Assembly: GCA_015680685.1 (NCBI GenBank)
Contig: MNCI01008127.1
Span: 3,526-67,525 of the forward strand
Length of the DNA stretch: 64,000 bases
From: Gnetum montanum
Taxonomy: Eukaryota > Streptophyta > Gnetopsida > Gnetales > Gnetaceae
Direction of reading: 5' to 3'
The notes beneath the pieces were generated by a model, which saw only the letters and a list, made by a program, of their open reading frames with translations, was not told the DNA's origin and did not search any database. The position numbers and the translations under genes are program-made. Shown here in pieces: positions 1 to 13,027 of the stretch (positions are counted from its first letter, which is position 1; every line of letters starts with the position of its first letter).

Positions 1-570
1 GAATTGTGGGGAAGGGGGGATGAATTAGTTCCCCAAAATAATTTTTTAACTCAAAGTGTACACCAATTTTAATGTGGTTTCCCAACTCGGGTTTTCCATA
101 CTCAAAGAGTAGTTTGTAGGCATACCTCTAGATTTTGTTCCTTTCAAATTATGGTTTGAAGGATATCATATCCTATAGAAGCTCTAAACTCTACTTTAGA
201 GTGATTCAACACTATGAATCCACTTAACTTCACATGGTCCTGTCAATTTTAGAATGTGATTTTAAGGATCCAACTACCGTTCCAAATTTGATCTCTACTA
301 CAAAGTGTTGTGATGCTACATCAACACTTAATTCTATAGGATCTGAACAAGCTCAAGCAAGATGAATTGCCACAAGAAGCACATCAACCCTATAGGGCAA
401 CAAGGGAGAATAACAATTATAAGGGATGAATGAAACTTAGTTTGCTGATCCTTGTACTTGAGGTATAGCTCAATTTACAACAAACAAAAGATAGTAAAAT
501 GAGGAGCAACAATGATTACACAATGATAGTACAAAATCTTACATATTTCCCAATAAGAATGATGTCTTCT
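1..570. repeat. Repeat X, left copy
   Basis: Noncoding stretch that aligns by eye, same orientation, with 12100-12600. Shared landmarks in order: a block reading CTCTACTTTAGAGTG here and CTCTACTATAGAGTG there, a GGATCC a little further on, and ACATCAACCCTATAGGGC versus ACATCAACCCCATAGGGC. Divergence is high (roughly a quarter of positions). It carries no recognisable protein. It could be part of an LTR or untranslated leader of another element; I cannot place its ends because it begins at or before base 1. Confidence 0.5.
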
Positions 571-2348
571 TATAGCTACTATGTTTTAAAATTCATCTTT
601 AAACTTGTGTAATGACTACGTAATGGTCATGGAAGACATATTCTTTGTGATTAAGACATCTTTCTACATTTGGCTTCCATTCTAGTAAGACGTCTTCTTC
701 TAGTGAAAGGCATATTTCTATAAATAGCCTTCATTTTGGGAAGATTTATTTGTCTAATGAAAAATGTCTCATGTTTTGTTGAGATGTCTTTGCCTATGCT
801 ACCTTCAATTTTGCCAAGAAATCTACTATTTCTTGGAGATGTCTTTCTTCAACCTTTCCTTGCATTTGAATTATTTGTTCCTTGTCCATGTGCATCAAAC
901 TTTCAGACATCTTCTTCTTTATGATGTCATTTTCCTAACATAATTTTACCTTGTAAATACAACATCGCAGAAACATCCTATCATTTCCATTTTTTAAAGC
1001 TTTTGACATACCAAAATGTCACCATTAAGAATAGAAGAACCACTTATTGATGAGCAGTGACATATATCTTTAATTACTATATGCTAGGATTTCTTAATGA
1101 CTATGTGGACAATATAGACATTAAATTCAAAATAGCCAAGGATCATGTGCATGACCTTGACCTTGAGTTGAAATGATGTCTCAAATATGACCTTAGGATT
1201 TATCCCAAAACGTGTGTCTTTAGTGTCAAAATTGATACGATATTTGGCTTTATTGTATTTAAATAAAAAATACATATCAATCCTAATAATTTTAAAGGCA
1301 TATCCAACTTGGTAGTGCTAGATAACTTTAAGATGCTTTAGGGAATGCAAGGTAGATTACAATTTATCTTTAGGTTCATTACAAGGCTTATAAAGAAGTT
1401 ACAATCCATGCAATACTTGCTTAAGAAGTAAGTTCACTATGAGTGGATGGATCAGTGTCAAGAAGCCTTTGAAAACCTTAATCAATAGTTGGTACAACTA
1501 CCCATGGTCTATCTCCCACAAAAGGATAAAACTTTTTACATCTACCTTACTATCTCTAACATGTCCATTGCCTCTGTACTCTATTAGAAATGAGATGATG
1601 GAGAAAAACTACCTATATAATGCCTAAGACATGCATTAATTAGCTATGAGGCCTAATACATCAAAGTGGAGAAGTATTTTCTAGCCCTAGTCCTTTCAAT
1701 GAAGAAGTGGAGACACTACCTCTTTAGTAGCCAAGTCAACATCATTTGCAAGGATAACATGCTTAGAGCCATAACAACCAATATCTATGTAAGTAGCCAT
1801 ATAACCCATTGGAAATACATAACAATTGAGTTTGATATTTATTACATCTTGCAAGCCTCAATGAAGGGTCAAGCTATAGCCACATAAGTTACTATTTCCC
1901 TTGTAGAAGATCATGCAGCCATTGACCTTGAATTTCCTAATGAGAATGTGAACATTGTTAGTGAAGGGCTTGAGGGATATGAGGTAATTATGCATTTTTA
2001 TAGAGCTTCAACCACCCATGGGGCTAGAGCTTCTACCATCATAACATCATCCTTTGGTGAAATGTAATCCTTTGCATACAATTTTGAGTTCCCATGAACC
2101 AAAAACATGAAAGAGTATAAAGGATTGATTAGTTCTATGATGGTAGCTTGTGACTTATGAATCAAAAACCTAATGATTAAATATGATTCAAAACTTGTGG
2201 TTAAGAAAGTAATCAAGGTTTATGTATGTTAATCAAAACACTTGCAACCTTATTATGACCTAGGTAAGAAACTAATGCAATAATTTATAGACATTGGTAT
2301 CTAGCACATATAACAAACTAAGAATATGTTAGTTGATGCTGTTATGAT
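571..2348 (+). repeat. Tandem duplication, copy A (about 1.78 kb)
   Basis: Copy A of a head-to-tail duplication whose second copy is 2354-4104. The offset between matching bases is 1783 in the left part and 1756 after a 27-base indel near 985-1011. Identity is high, about 95 percent by eye. The unit joins about 440 bases of repeat-X-like sequence to the RT C-terminus and both RNase H domains of element A. The duplication therefore happened after the X/RT junction formed and is younger than element A itself. Confidence 0.85.
1015..2348 (+). pseudogene. Element A pol fragment, copy A: RT C-terminus, RNase H, second RNase H
   Basis: Decayed Ty3/gypsy pol on the + strand. It enters the RT just before the stretch read as MTYIF. 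A YVDN version of the catalytic YVDD box follows (TATGTGGACAAT near 1101; second Asp to Asn). Next come an FIYRFI/LQPMQYLLKK linker, RNase H text (FYIYLTISNMSIA; VEKY..ALVLSMKKWRHYL) and the start of the RVT_3-like second RNase H (a SKLVV remnant of GDSQLV). Stops and small frameshifts interrupt every domain. The upstream RT half is missing and replaced by repeat-X-like DNA at about 1015. Two RNase H types in series point to the Tat/Ogre lineage. Confidence 0.8.
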
Positions 2349-2353
2349 ATTGT

Positions 2354-4104
2354 TATAACTACTATGTTTCAAAATTCATCTTGAAACTTGTGTAATGACT
2401 ATGTAATGGTCATGGAAGACATATTCTTTGTGATTAAGACATCTTTCTACATTTGGCTTCCATTCTAGGAAGATGTCTTCTTATAGTGAAAGGCATCTTT
2501 CTATAACTAGCCTTCATTTTGGGAAGATTTATTTGTCTAATGAAAAATGTCTCATGTTTTCTTGAGATTTTTTTGCCTATGCTACCTTCAATTTTGCCAA
2601 TAAATCTACTATTTCTTGGAGATGTCTTTCTTCAACCTTTTCTTGCACTTGAATTATTTGTTCCTTGTCCATGTGCATCAAACTTTCAAACATCTTCTTC
2701 TCTATGATGTCCTTTTCCTAACATAATTTTACCTTGTAAATACAACATCACAGAAACATCCTATGTTCAAAATGTCAACATTAAGAATATAGTAACCACT
2801 TATTAATGAGCAATGACATATATCTTTAATTACTATATGCTAGGATTGCTTAATGACTATGTGCACAATATAGACATTAAATTCAAAATAGCCAAGGATC
2901 ATGTGCATGACCTTGACCTTGAGTTGAAATGATGTCTCAAATATGACCTTAGGCTTTATCCCAAAAAGTGTGTCTTTAGTGTCAAAATTTTTAAGATGTT
3001 TGGCTTTATTGTATTTGAAGCAAAAATACATATCAATCCTAATAAGGTTAAAGGCATATCCAACTTCGTAGTGCCAGATACCTTTAAGATGCTTTAGGGA
3101 ATGCAAGGTAGATTACAATTTATCTTTAGGTTCATTACAAGGCTTATAAATAAGTTACAATCCATGAAATACTTGCTTAAGAAAGAAGTTCACTATGAGT
3201 GGATGGATCAGTGTCAAAAAGCCTTTGAAAACCTTAATCAATAGTTGGTACAACTACCCATGGTCTATCTCCCACAAAAGGATAAACCTTTTTACATCTA
3301 CCTTACTATCTCTAACATGTCCATTGCCTCTCTACTCTATTAGAAATGAGATGATGGAGAAAAACTACCTATATAATGCCTAAGACATGCATTAATTAGC
3401 TATGAGGCCTAATACATCAAAGTGGAGAAGTATTGTCTAGCCCTAGTCCTTTCAATGAAGAACTGGAGACACTACCTCTTTAGTAGCCAAGTCAACATCA
3501 TTTGCAAGGATAACATGCTTAGAGCCATAACAACCAATATCTATGTAAGTAGCCATATAACCCATTGGAAAGACATAACAATTGAGTTTGATCTTTATTA
3601 CATCTTGCAAGCCTCAATGAAGGGTCAAGCTATAGCCACATAAGTTACTATTTCCCTTGTAGAAGATCATGCAACTATTGACCTTGAATTTCCTAATGAG
3701 AATGTGAACATTGTTAGTGAAGGGCTTGAGGGCTATGAGGTAATTATGCATTTTTATAGAGCTTCAACCACCCATGGGGCTAGAGCTGCTACCATCATAA
3801 CATCATCATTTGGTGAACTCTAATGCTTTGCATACCATTTTGAGCTCCCATGTACGAAAAACATGAAAGAGTATAAATGATTGATTAGGTATATGATGGT
3901 AGCTTGTGACTTATGAATCAAAAACCTAATGATTACAGATGATTCAAAACTTGTGGTTAACCAAGTAATCAAGGTTTATGTATGTTAAGCCAAACACTTG
4001 CAACCTTATTATGACCTAGGTAAGAAACTAATTCAATAATTTATAGACATTGGCATCCAGCACATATCACAAACTAAGAATATGTTAATTGATGCCATTA
4101 TGAT
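2354..4104 (+). repeat. Tandem duplication, copy B
   Basis: Second copy of the unit seen at 571-2348. Its left end repeats the TATAACTACTATG/TATAGCTACTATG motif of copy A. Its right end runs on into the original downstream pol sequence, whereas copy A breaks off at TTATGAT near 2348. This identifies the junction at about 2349-2353. Copy B lacks the 27-base TTTCCATTTTTTAAAGC-containing stretch of copy A. Confidence 0.85.
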
Positions 4105-5475
4105 GCTAGCCTAAAGTGTGATGTCCAATGTGTTTAGAAAACTACCTTCCTTGACCATGAATTGTGCTATTTCCATCATGCAAAACACTAAAGGTGATTA
4201 TATAGTCTCTATCAACATCACTCCTCAGAAGGAGTGGTATGATGATATCAAGTTTTACCTAATGCATGATGAATCTTCACAAGACCTAAACATTTTTCAA
4301 AAGGATTTGTGTATGTAAATGATAAAAATAGTATGTCATCATAGGTGATAACATATTATGTTGATGGTCCTATGATGGCAAACTGTTACTATGCTTGGGC
4401 AAAACCAAAGCCTGCATAGTCCTTGCATAGGTTTATGAGGGTGTATGTGGGAGACATATAGGACCTAGAGCCATGGTTACTAAAACTAGATGACTAGGCT
4501 ATTACTAGTCATATATTGAATGATAGTACCTACAAAAAATTAAAACTTGTGACACCTATCAATGACATAACAACCTAATGCATGTGCCACCAACTAAGTT
4601 ACATGCTACTTAGATAACTTATCCATTTCAATGGTGGGAACTTGACATTATTAAATCTATAATGCCTAAGTCTTTTCCAAGGCATAGATTGATTATCAAT
4701 AAAAATGAATACTTTATAAAATGAATTGAAGTTATTCCCCTACGGAAGACAAAATTTCAACAAGTTTATAGATTCATACTTGATAACATAGTAGCCCATT
4801 TTGGGATACCTATTATCATAGTCATAGATAATGGATTGTAATTTTGTAGCCAAGAAATGAAAACCTTTTGTCAAGACCTATGCATCAAGAATTCCTTTTC
4901 TTCACCATACCACCCTCAAGCTATTGGAAAAATTGAAGCTAGTAATAAAGCCATTATAAACTTGCTTAAAAATATGTTAAATAAAAGTAAATGAAAGTGG
5001 AATTAGTAGCTTGTCCACACACTTTAAACTTATTGAACTACCTTTGAACCGAAACTAGTATAATCACATATAACCTAGTTTATGGATCTGAAGTTATTTT
5101 ACCTCTTGAATTACAAGTCTCATCACTTAGAGTAGCCCTATTGGACATCAATGATGAGCAAAGTAAGTAATTGCATATCATTGACCTAGATTTGGTGGAG
5201 GAGCAATGGATAAAAATTCTTGCTCACATAAAATGGTACCAAGATAGGTAGAGATAATATTATCACCATGACTTGAATAAAAGAAATACAAGGAAGGAGA
5301 CCTAGTCCTTAAGACCATCTATGAACATGTGGACAAATTCTAAGCCAACTAGGAAGGACCTTTCTTGATCACTAAGACCTATGACAATGGAGCCATTAGA
5401 ATTGCAGACATTGATGAGAATGAATTGGCTAATCTAATAAATTATTCTTCTCTAAATCCTTATTACATCTAATGT
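2771..5475 (+). pseudogene. Element A pol, copy B: RT C-terminus, RNases H and integrase
   Basis: Continuous but decayed pol remnant. RT C-terminus, RNase H and RVT_3-like RNase H occupy 2771-4104. A linker is followed by a zinc-binding-type stretch (VYEGVCGRHIGPRAM and GYYW near 4430-4530). The integrase core then retains all three acidic residues: Asp at 4644-4646 (WWELDII), Asp at 4827-4829 (VIDNG) and Glu at 4934-4936 (IEASNKA). The Asp-Glu gap is 107 bases, one short of 36 codons, so a frameshift lies between. The C-terminal integrase region ends about 5475 near NYSSLNPYYI. Numerous TAA/TAG/TGA codons stand where Gln, Arg or Trp would be expected. Not functional. Confidence 0.85.
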
Positions 5476-6570
5476 AAAATTCTTTACAGCTACAAGTTAG
5501 TAGTTGACATCGACATAATTTACACCAAATAATAGGTGAACCTACACATGCCTTTTCTATCTCTATCTCTCTCTATTTTGCACCATGAATGAAGTGTAAT
5601 CATTGTAAATCTGATACACACTACATAGATACCTCCTTACTGTAATAATGGTGACCTATTATGACCTAGTCTACTAGTTGTCCCATTTGGCCCTTTGCAT
5701 TGTATTGTAATGACATATTTTCTTTGCCTTGTTTTCTTGTTCTCTTAGAGTTGTGCTTGTAGGATGAATCTTGAGATATCATTGCAAAGTTGTAACTCAT
5801 TGTGATAATAGGTTACCACATGATCATGATGCACCATATTTGGAGGGCTTGTCTTGCCATGCTAAGAATCCTTATCTCACATCACTTTCATTATGACTCC
5901 TTGAGCCTAGCCTTGTATCCTAATTATAACCTTCCTCACCTTCAATGATAATGATTCTCTATGTTTAACACTCTTGCATTATGGTCATGTAACATTTTCT
6001 TCATCATGCTTCATAAACAAGTTCATTGAATGTAACACATCTTATTAAATGGAAAAACAAAGTCAAACCTAGCCTTTATTGTAAAGCTTAATGAAGGTTT
6101 CACCCCACAAGAAATGAGAAAAAAGATGGGGATGAAAAGTGACAAGAAGTTGAAAGACCAATGAAGACCAAAAGATAAACTTGTGGCTCCAAACAAGCAA
6201 AGGGAGGATCTTGATGGCCAAAGAAACCTTGGAGTGGTATATTGGTTCATCAAGAACATTACTAAGTAACCTTTATCTTGAAAACATGAATCACTAAGAT
6301 CTCATTGATTAGCCAAAATGTCATGGCTATAACCATAGTCATGATTTTCAACATCTAGGACACATTGTTAACCCTATGTCCATTTTCTCATAATCAAATA
6401 TAATTGAAAATCTCATTCACCTTGTCATAACTCTATCCTATCATTACAAGCACTCTTAGACATGGTTTGACACTATAGAATTAAGTGTGGAGAGGAAATG
6501 CTAGTGATGGACCTATAGTGGTGTTTTGTATTCTTTGTTAATGTCTCTTGGGTCAATCTTCCAAACATCA
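5476..6570 (+). other. Element A 3' untranslated region
   Basis: Noncoding region between the end of pol and the polypurine tract. It aligns with the equivalent region of element D (about 50513-51690). Both contain TTGAATGTAACACA followed by a purine-rich, poorly conserved part with AATGAAGACCAA versus AATAAAGACCAATGG. No clear GACCTT array is left here, although GACCTAGTCTACTAGTTG near 5670 may be a worn copy of that word. Confidence 0.6.
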
Positions 6571-6585
6571 ACAAAGAGGGGCCCA
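6571..6585 (+). other. Polypurine tract of element A
   Basis: CAAAGAGGGGCCCA sits directly before the LTR start TGAAACATCAC. A purine run in this position primes plus-strand DNA synthesis in LTR retrotransposons. Element D has CAAAAAAGAGAAGCCA at the same place. Confidence 0.65.
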
Positions 6586-8015
6586 TGAAACATCACCAAG
6601 AAATATCATGTTGTAATTTGTAATCATCACCATCAAAATTGAGGCTAGAATTTTAATGTAAAATGTGAAGATTATAATCCATGAGATGAAATTTCATATA
6701 CTTTATCTTTTATGGCTAAAACAAATCCCCCATAAGCTATTGTAGCCTTACTTCCCAAGAGAGAAAGGTTCTACCATGTCTATATTTGGGTTTGGGAAGG
6801 TTAAAAATGCCTTTTCGACAACCAAAATTGGCATTTTCATGGGTTTTATGAAGGGTATAATCATTACTACATTAGAAACACCTGTATGTAGCATTGAAAG
6901 GTTTGGTTTCCTTCTTTCCAATAATGGATACCATAGTTTCCAAGAACCTTCATCATTGCTACACCAAACTAGTGTTGGAGTAGTTGGGGTTTCAATTTTC
7001 AAATTTTTTTTGCTTTGGTTTAACAACTCCAGTATTGCTACTAGAAGACCAAAATTGGTGGAAGAAGCTAGCATTGTTGCCAAAAAACTAGCATTGGTGG
7101 AAGAAGCCAACATTGCTACTAAAGGACTACCATTGGTTGAAGAAACCAATGTAGTTGAAAATTCTGTTTACTATTTATGGTTATTAGCATGGTTTTGGTT
7201 CCTTTGGGGTATTATAACTTAGCATAAATGGAAACAATGCTAGGATTGAATGTATGTCACACCTGCACATGATGCCAATTTGCTAGTAATCATGGCAGAA
7301 ATTGGTAGTCAAAAATCAATAGCCATACATCCTATAAAAGCTCATCTTAAAAACCTTGAGGAAATGCTTCTACTTTGGACTTTTTTGGCATCTAAAAGTC
7401 TTTTGGAAATTCTTGAGTATGAGAAACTTTAATAACCCTAAGAACTTATAACCTTTTAGGATTATATGAGATTTTTTGAGCAATGTACAACTACCTAGGC
7501 ACAAAGACTTCCAACGCAGTATCCCATTTGCCATACAAAAGTCATTAAGACATCTTACCCCTCCCTTTGATCAATGCTATAGATATGAATGAGAAACTAG
7601 GAAGGTGTTTTACTTTTTGGAGTTAGAAAGTACCTAGACCATGGACTTGACCATAGCATGCAAACTACAAGTTTCCATAGAATTCAAACATCATCAAAGT
7701 GAACCACTTATGCATTTAGGAATCATTTGTACACATTCTAAACTCTTTATTTTCAATATCTTATTATTGTAATAAATTTTATAGTTATTTTGTTATGTAA
7801 ATTATCATGGTTTTATTTTATGCATTCATTTGTAGATAAAATCTACATTATTTTCACTATTTGTTTACCTCCCATTTATACTTTTTAAGTCCCTAGGTGA
7901 ACAACACAATCATCCAGGGTGCCTTGAGTTCTCTTTCAAAGCTCTTTAGGATCCAAGGTTAAAACTATTCTACACCTAGGATTTCTAATTTTCTAGTAAT
8001 TAAATTTTTCAAGCA
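6586..8015 (+). mobile_element. 3' LTR of element A (short-LTR subfamily)
   Basis: About 1430 bases from TGAAACATCACC to TTTTTCAAGCA. It aligns along most of its length with the LTRs at 51704-53174 and 59460-60934. Shared landmarks are the TGAAACACCAC-type start, CTTCCCAAGAGAGAAAGG versus CTTATTTCCTAAGTGGAAG, a block centred on TTGG(G)AGG.T.AAAAATTCC, and an end region with GGTGCCTTGAGTTC and TTTCTAGTAATTAAA. A GGTGCCTTGA-like block close to the 3' end is also shared with the longer LTRs of B and C. The 148-residue open frame inside (6776-7222) is not conserved in the other LTRs and is left out as a gene. Confidence 0.75.
7033..7150 (+). repeat. 39-base tandem repeat inside the LTR
   Basis: ATTGGTGGAAGAAGC recurs at 7054, 7093 and 7132 (third copy ATTGGTTGAAGAAAC), exactly 39 bases apart. 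A partial unit precedes them. The period is a multiple of three. The other LTRs of the subfamily do not show it clearly. Confidence 0.75.
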
Positions 8016-10330
8016 TAATGATATTAACATGGATGCATTAATGGAGCTATGTTAATGGACATGCATTGGTGAAGCTGCTTTATTAAGACTTCATCATGTA
8101 GTGAGACATGCTTTAGTAAGAACCTTACCATGTCTTGTATTATTCTATTCTTTCTCTTAGCTACTCTATCTGATTACGAGCTATATCTAAATGTTATCTA
8201 ATGAAAGGTACTATTTTCTTTACAAAACTTATCAAATTCTTTATTTATAAAGTCATCTTTTTCGTCTAATTTTATGATATTAATCTTCATGTTCATGGAG
8301 TTTTTAATTAGTTTATGGAAAATTTCAAAATATTTGATGGCTTTATTTTCTTCTCTAGATTGTAAGAGTAAGTATATCTTGAGTAGTTATCTAGTATGAC
8401 CATAAAATAATTTTTTCCTCCCATTGAAATAGTGGGCATTATCTTAACAAGATCAATGTGTAGAAGATCAAATGATTTCTTTATCATGGAAGAGTTGTGA
8501 GGAGAATTGGTTTGTTTTCTTTATACTCAAGTCTTACATTTATCTTAAGGTATATTTGAAAATTTTTATTCTTGTAGCTTTTTAATATTTGAAAATTCTT
8601 TCAATTGTGTAATAGGATATATGACCAAGCCTTCCATGCCCAAATCTAGACTTGTTAAAATACTCATTATCCTTTTCCTTAATTTCAACTTTTCTTTTGA
8701 TTTGATTGGCTTTTCTTGTGAGGACATGATTTTCTACAATAGTATGGCCACATATAATATCTTATTTTTCATTAAGATTATCACATTCAAGGAAATATAT
8801 TCTATTATTCAAGCCTTTAATTTTCATGATTTCTTCACACTTGGATTTGTTCATAATGTAGAAATTGCTCTTGAAATTAGCACAATTTCCTCCATTAGAG
8901 AATTTTATAATTGAGATGAGAGGATTGGAAAGATTAGAAACATAATATACATTAGAAATAGTGAATTTTTATCCATTTTTTAATTTAACTACACAATCTC
9001 ATATTCCTTTTATGACTAAGTATTTTTCATATCAAATTTTGATGTTGTGAAGATTATTTTTTGTTTTGTAATGTAAAAAATACTTTTTGAAGGGTGTTAT
9101 ATGATTGGAGCATCCATTATCTATAGCTAAGAAATATTTCTTTATTTCTTTAATTAAATTAAAGCCTACATAGTTACTTGACTCTTCTTCTTGAGTATCT
9201 TTTTGTGATGACGAGGGAGTATCTTGTTCTATTTTTGAAGTTTATCCATGTATTATTTTAAAACCAATTCTAGTCAAGCATTAGTCAATGGCATGACCTT
9301 TTATTTTTTAGAAGTTACAATATGAAACTAATTCTTCATCCTATCTTTTTCTTCTATATTGATTCCATCTATCTTTCTCTCTAGCTAAACCTCTTCCTCT
9401 TTTTCTTGTACTTTGACTACCATTTCTTTTTTATTTTGTTTCTTGATATTTATTCGAATAATTAAATCCTTATCTTCCTCTAAATATTTCTTACTTACCT
9501 TTTTCTCTTTGGTTAGTTATGTAGGCTTGATCATCTTTACTAGATTATTTGTTATTCTTCATAGTTTGCAAGGTTATAACTTAAGTAACTAATTCATTAA
9601 TGCTAAGCATGTTGAAGTCCTTTGAAAGATTAATATTTTCCACCATGTTTTTAAATCTTGAATCTATGTAGATACCTTAAACAAGTTTTTGAACCTTTTA
9701 CCTATTGGTATATCTATAGCAATATGCATCAATTTTCTATAATCTATCATAAATTCTAATAAAGAAGTCTTCAAAAGTTGAATTTTCTCTAATTTTCAAG
9801 ACATTGAATTTTTATTTATAAATTAGTTGTTATAATTGTTGATTTTCCAAGCTTATCTTGTATTCTACTTTGAGATTATCCCATATTTCTTTGGTGATAG
9901 TATGAAGACTAAATCTACTAGAAATAACTTATGCTTAACTAGCCAATAGCATCATGAGAGCCAAATTATTATTATTCTTCCTTATTTCATATTCTTAAAT
10001 TTATAATTTGGGGAAGTCTTTGAAACCATGTATGAATTTGAAACTTTTTTCAACTATTTTCCAATAATCATTATGTTTAATTAGGCCTTTTATCATCCTT
10101 GTCCATAGGCTTATATATTCAAAGCCATTAAAGATGATGGAGCATCTAGCTGTGTATTTTGTACTTATTTTTATAGGTGAACCTTGTGCTTAAAGGAATT
10201 TCAAGTAGTAAAATAATTGCTTGGTTATCTTGAATTCCAAAGAATTAGCTAATAAAATTTGTATTTTTGAAAATATTAGAAAGTTCTCTATAATTTGGAA
10301 GAAGGAAGCACTGCAAAAGATATCCAAAAA
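8016..10330 (-). pseudogene. Ty1/copia gag-protease-integrase remnant
   Basis: Read on the minus strand from 10330 down. A UBN2-type gag comes first: SLWTRM and YWKIVEKSF near 10050-10120, TKEIWDNLKVEYK near 9870-9910, ENSTFEDFFIR, ELVTQVITLQTMK near 9545-9605. A zinc-knuckle remnant follows (YCNF..IKGHAID near 9290-9330). The copia protease active-site region reads IDNGCSNHIT near 9100-9125. The pre-integrase segment has RLGHIS near 8605, the core reads HIDLV..MPTISMGG.NYF near 8410-8460, and a KRKNRIIQ motif lies near 8130-8160. RT and RNase H are missing because the copy stops at the end of the element A LTR (8015). Many stops and frameshifts. The gag-PR-IN order, with IN before the lost RT, is diagnostic of Ty1/copia. 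Confidence 0.85.
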
Positions 10331-12099
10331 ATAATGTTATATTATGTTCTTTCCAATCTATTAAAAATCACAACAATTCTAGTAGTATAATTTTGAGAGA
10401 TGATAACTCAATATTTTTTAGCTTTATGATAAAATTTTAACTAAATATTTCCAAAAACATTATATATCAAATAAATCTAATTTTAGATCAAATTATTGTG
10501 TGATGAGGGAGAAATAATCTAATCATTGATTGCTATGTATTTTGGTAAGAATTTGGGATTTAGAAAATCTACCAAATTATAGAGCTAATTTCTCCTAAAC
10601 TCTAATATGAAATTAACTTCAATTTTAGCTTCAAGTAGCTACTTATTCTAGCTTTCTATTAAATTTAGAATCACTAATAAATATTGTGAAATGACTAAGA
10701 TATGATTAGAATAGTGAATGATCTTAATTTTGACTAGTTAACTTCCAAGTTTATGTAACTAATGATAAATGATGTTGATATATGTTTATTTTTTGAAGAA
10801 AGATTAATGAATTGATTATGAAATAATAAAATTCTTGTTGAAATTTTATTGATGATTCTATGCTATAAATTTCCAGGAGATGACTTGGATATATATATAT
10901 ATGTATGTGTGTGACAAGGGGGAAAAAGTTTACTAAAAATAATATAATATAGTGACAATGACAAAAAACCTTAAAAATTTAATATATATACATGGATTAG
11001 GGTAACAAAAACATTATGAATATCCATGAATCTATAAATTTTCTAGAAAATATAATTAATATCAATCATAATCAATAATATTTTCATGTCATGCCTTCCA
11101 CACCATATGTATTTCTAAGATTATATCCATGCATTGGTATTCCAAGTACACTATCAATTATCATATAGATCATAAATTAATAAACCAATCACAAGATCCA
11201 TTGCTACTACTATGACTCACAAGGTAATACCAATATATACAAATAAGATATATGGATGCTAGCACCTTTAGACTTAGAATAGCATATGTAATGTTCCATA
11301 AGTACTTCATAATTAATCATGTTCATGTTAATCTTTTATTTATCCAACTAATACTAGGGTTCATCAATCCATGATTCATAACCACTAGCCTTCTTGAGAA
11401 CTATATATGTGAACATACATATCTATGTCGTATGCTAGTCATAGGGATGAACACACCTACATTTTTCCACTCCTAGGATAAGGCTTGAGACAGAAGCTTC
11501 ACTACCGCATCATATTAGAAATCAATCCATGATTATGTCTATAGTTTTCCATCACCAACTAGTCCATAGCCTCATGCTATTATCATACATCAATGATTAC
11601 TACAAGCATCATTATGAAGATGTACCAATCCAACCTAGCTTAAGCCATTACATGTTACAATCATGCCACATGTGTGTCAAATGTATGATTTGACCACATA
11701 TATCCAAGTTTAATAGTTACACATGTGATGAAACATCATATTTTTGATAACTTTGTTGATGCATCCCTATCAATGAAGCCACATCAACACATCCTCGCTA
11801 ATAATGGCAATGCTGAATAGTAGGTGTTTCCTACATTGAATTATACAAATCACAAGCATGTATACATGATTCAGTTGAATTTCATGGATGGAACTAGTGT
11901 GGTATCTAGATCATTAAGTGTTGATTATAGGTCATAGGTCATTACTTATTACCTCCTAATTAATCTATTCCCACTATGTTGATGACTGATCTCATCAAAT
12001 CATGCATCACTATACTCAACTCAAAATATGAAATCCAAGATCATCCTTATAGTGACTATCATCCTATATATGCCTAGCATAAGAAAGTTTTATGGATTG
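10331..12099. other. Unassigned AT-rich region
   Basis: No protein similarity I can recognise on either strand. It may hold the untranslated leader and LTR of the copia remnant, since it lies 5' of that gag, but I could not find matching LTR ends or a TGGTATCAGAGC-type primer site. It contains a short AT/GT microsatellite at 10889-10913. Confidence 0.4.
10889..10913. repeat. AT/GT microsatellite
   Basis: A run of about seven AT units is followed by GTATGTGTGTG. Simple dinucleotide repeat with no coding context. Confidence 0.8.
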
Positions 12100-13027
12100 A
12101 GAACATAGAACAGGGATTGAATAAGTTCCCTAATTTAAATGATGTTGCCACAAAAAATAAACACAAATTTAGGTAATTGTCCAACATTGATACATCCACA
12201 CTTAGAGGGTAGAATCTATGCACAACTCTAGAGTTTGTTTCTTCAAAACATGGTTTGAACTGCACCACACCCTATACAAGCTTTAAGCTCTACTATAGAG
12301 TGTTTTATTTTCATGAAATCACTCAACACCACAAGGTCCTAAAAAGCTCAAGAATATGATTTATAGGATCCCATAACATTTACAAATGTAATATCTATAT
12401 TAAAGTATTTTTTTGTGGCAAAACCACTTAACCTCAAATGATCCCAACAAGCTCAACAAAATTGTCTTCTTGCAAGAAGCACATCAACCCCATAGGGCTA
12501 CAAGAAAGAAAGATGTAAGGAAAGAGTGTAACTTGATTTATAATCAACAAAATCAACACAAGAAAATGATGATACAATGAAGTTCAAAGACAAATTATCT
12601 TAGAGTAGACAATGATGAATCTTTATATGAATACTTTTAGCATAATTTCCAAGATTTTTATTTTGTCTTAAAGCATTGAAGTCTCCAAAAAACCTCAGAA
12701 TTCATACAATAACTATAAAAAACTAATATAGATGTCTACTTTGAAGCTTAGCTATCTATCTGATAGTGCCTCAAATGTAGAAGAGACATTTACTTGGAAG
12801 TGTAGATATTTTCTAGTAGATGTCTACTGATAAAAATTTATCCTCAAGGATAGATCTCTACTATTTTTTCTTAATGTCTACTCTAACAATTTAAAATCTT
12901 GCTAGACTCCTTGTGAAGTTGACACCTTAATAGTCTTTGAAACATTTTTATTTGGTTTGTAGAATTAATTTTCATCCATGATTTCATCTTATTTACTTAG
13001 TCTTCATTTTGACATCTCATCATGTGT
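12100..13027. repeat. Repeat X, right copy
   Basis: Diverged relative of 1-1010 in the same orientation. It ends exactly where the minus-strand LTR fragment begins (13028). The second half is rich in AGATGTCTAC-like words, which match the GATGTCTTCTT words of 571-1000. It may be an LTR or leader from the copia or another element; no termini identified. Confidence 0.45.

Noticed and set aside
8621-8914. 97-codon + strand frame
   Set aside because: It is opposite to the copia protease/pre-integrase region, which gives the meaningful minus-strand reading.
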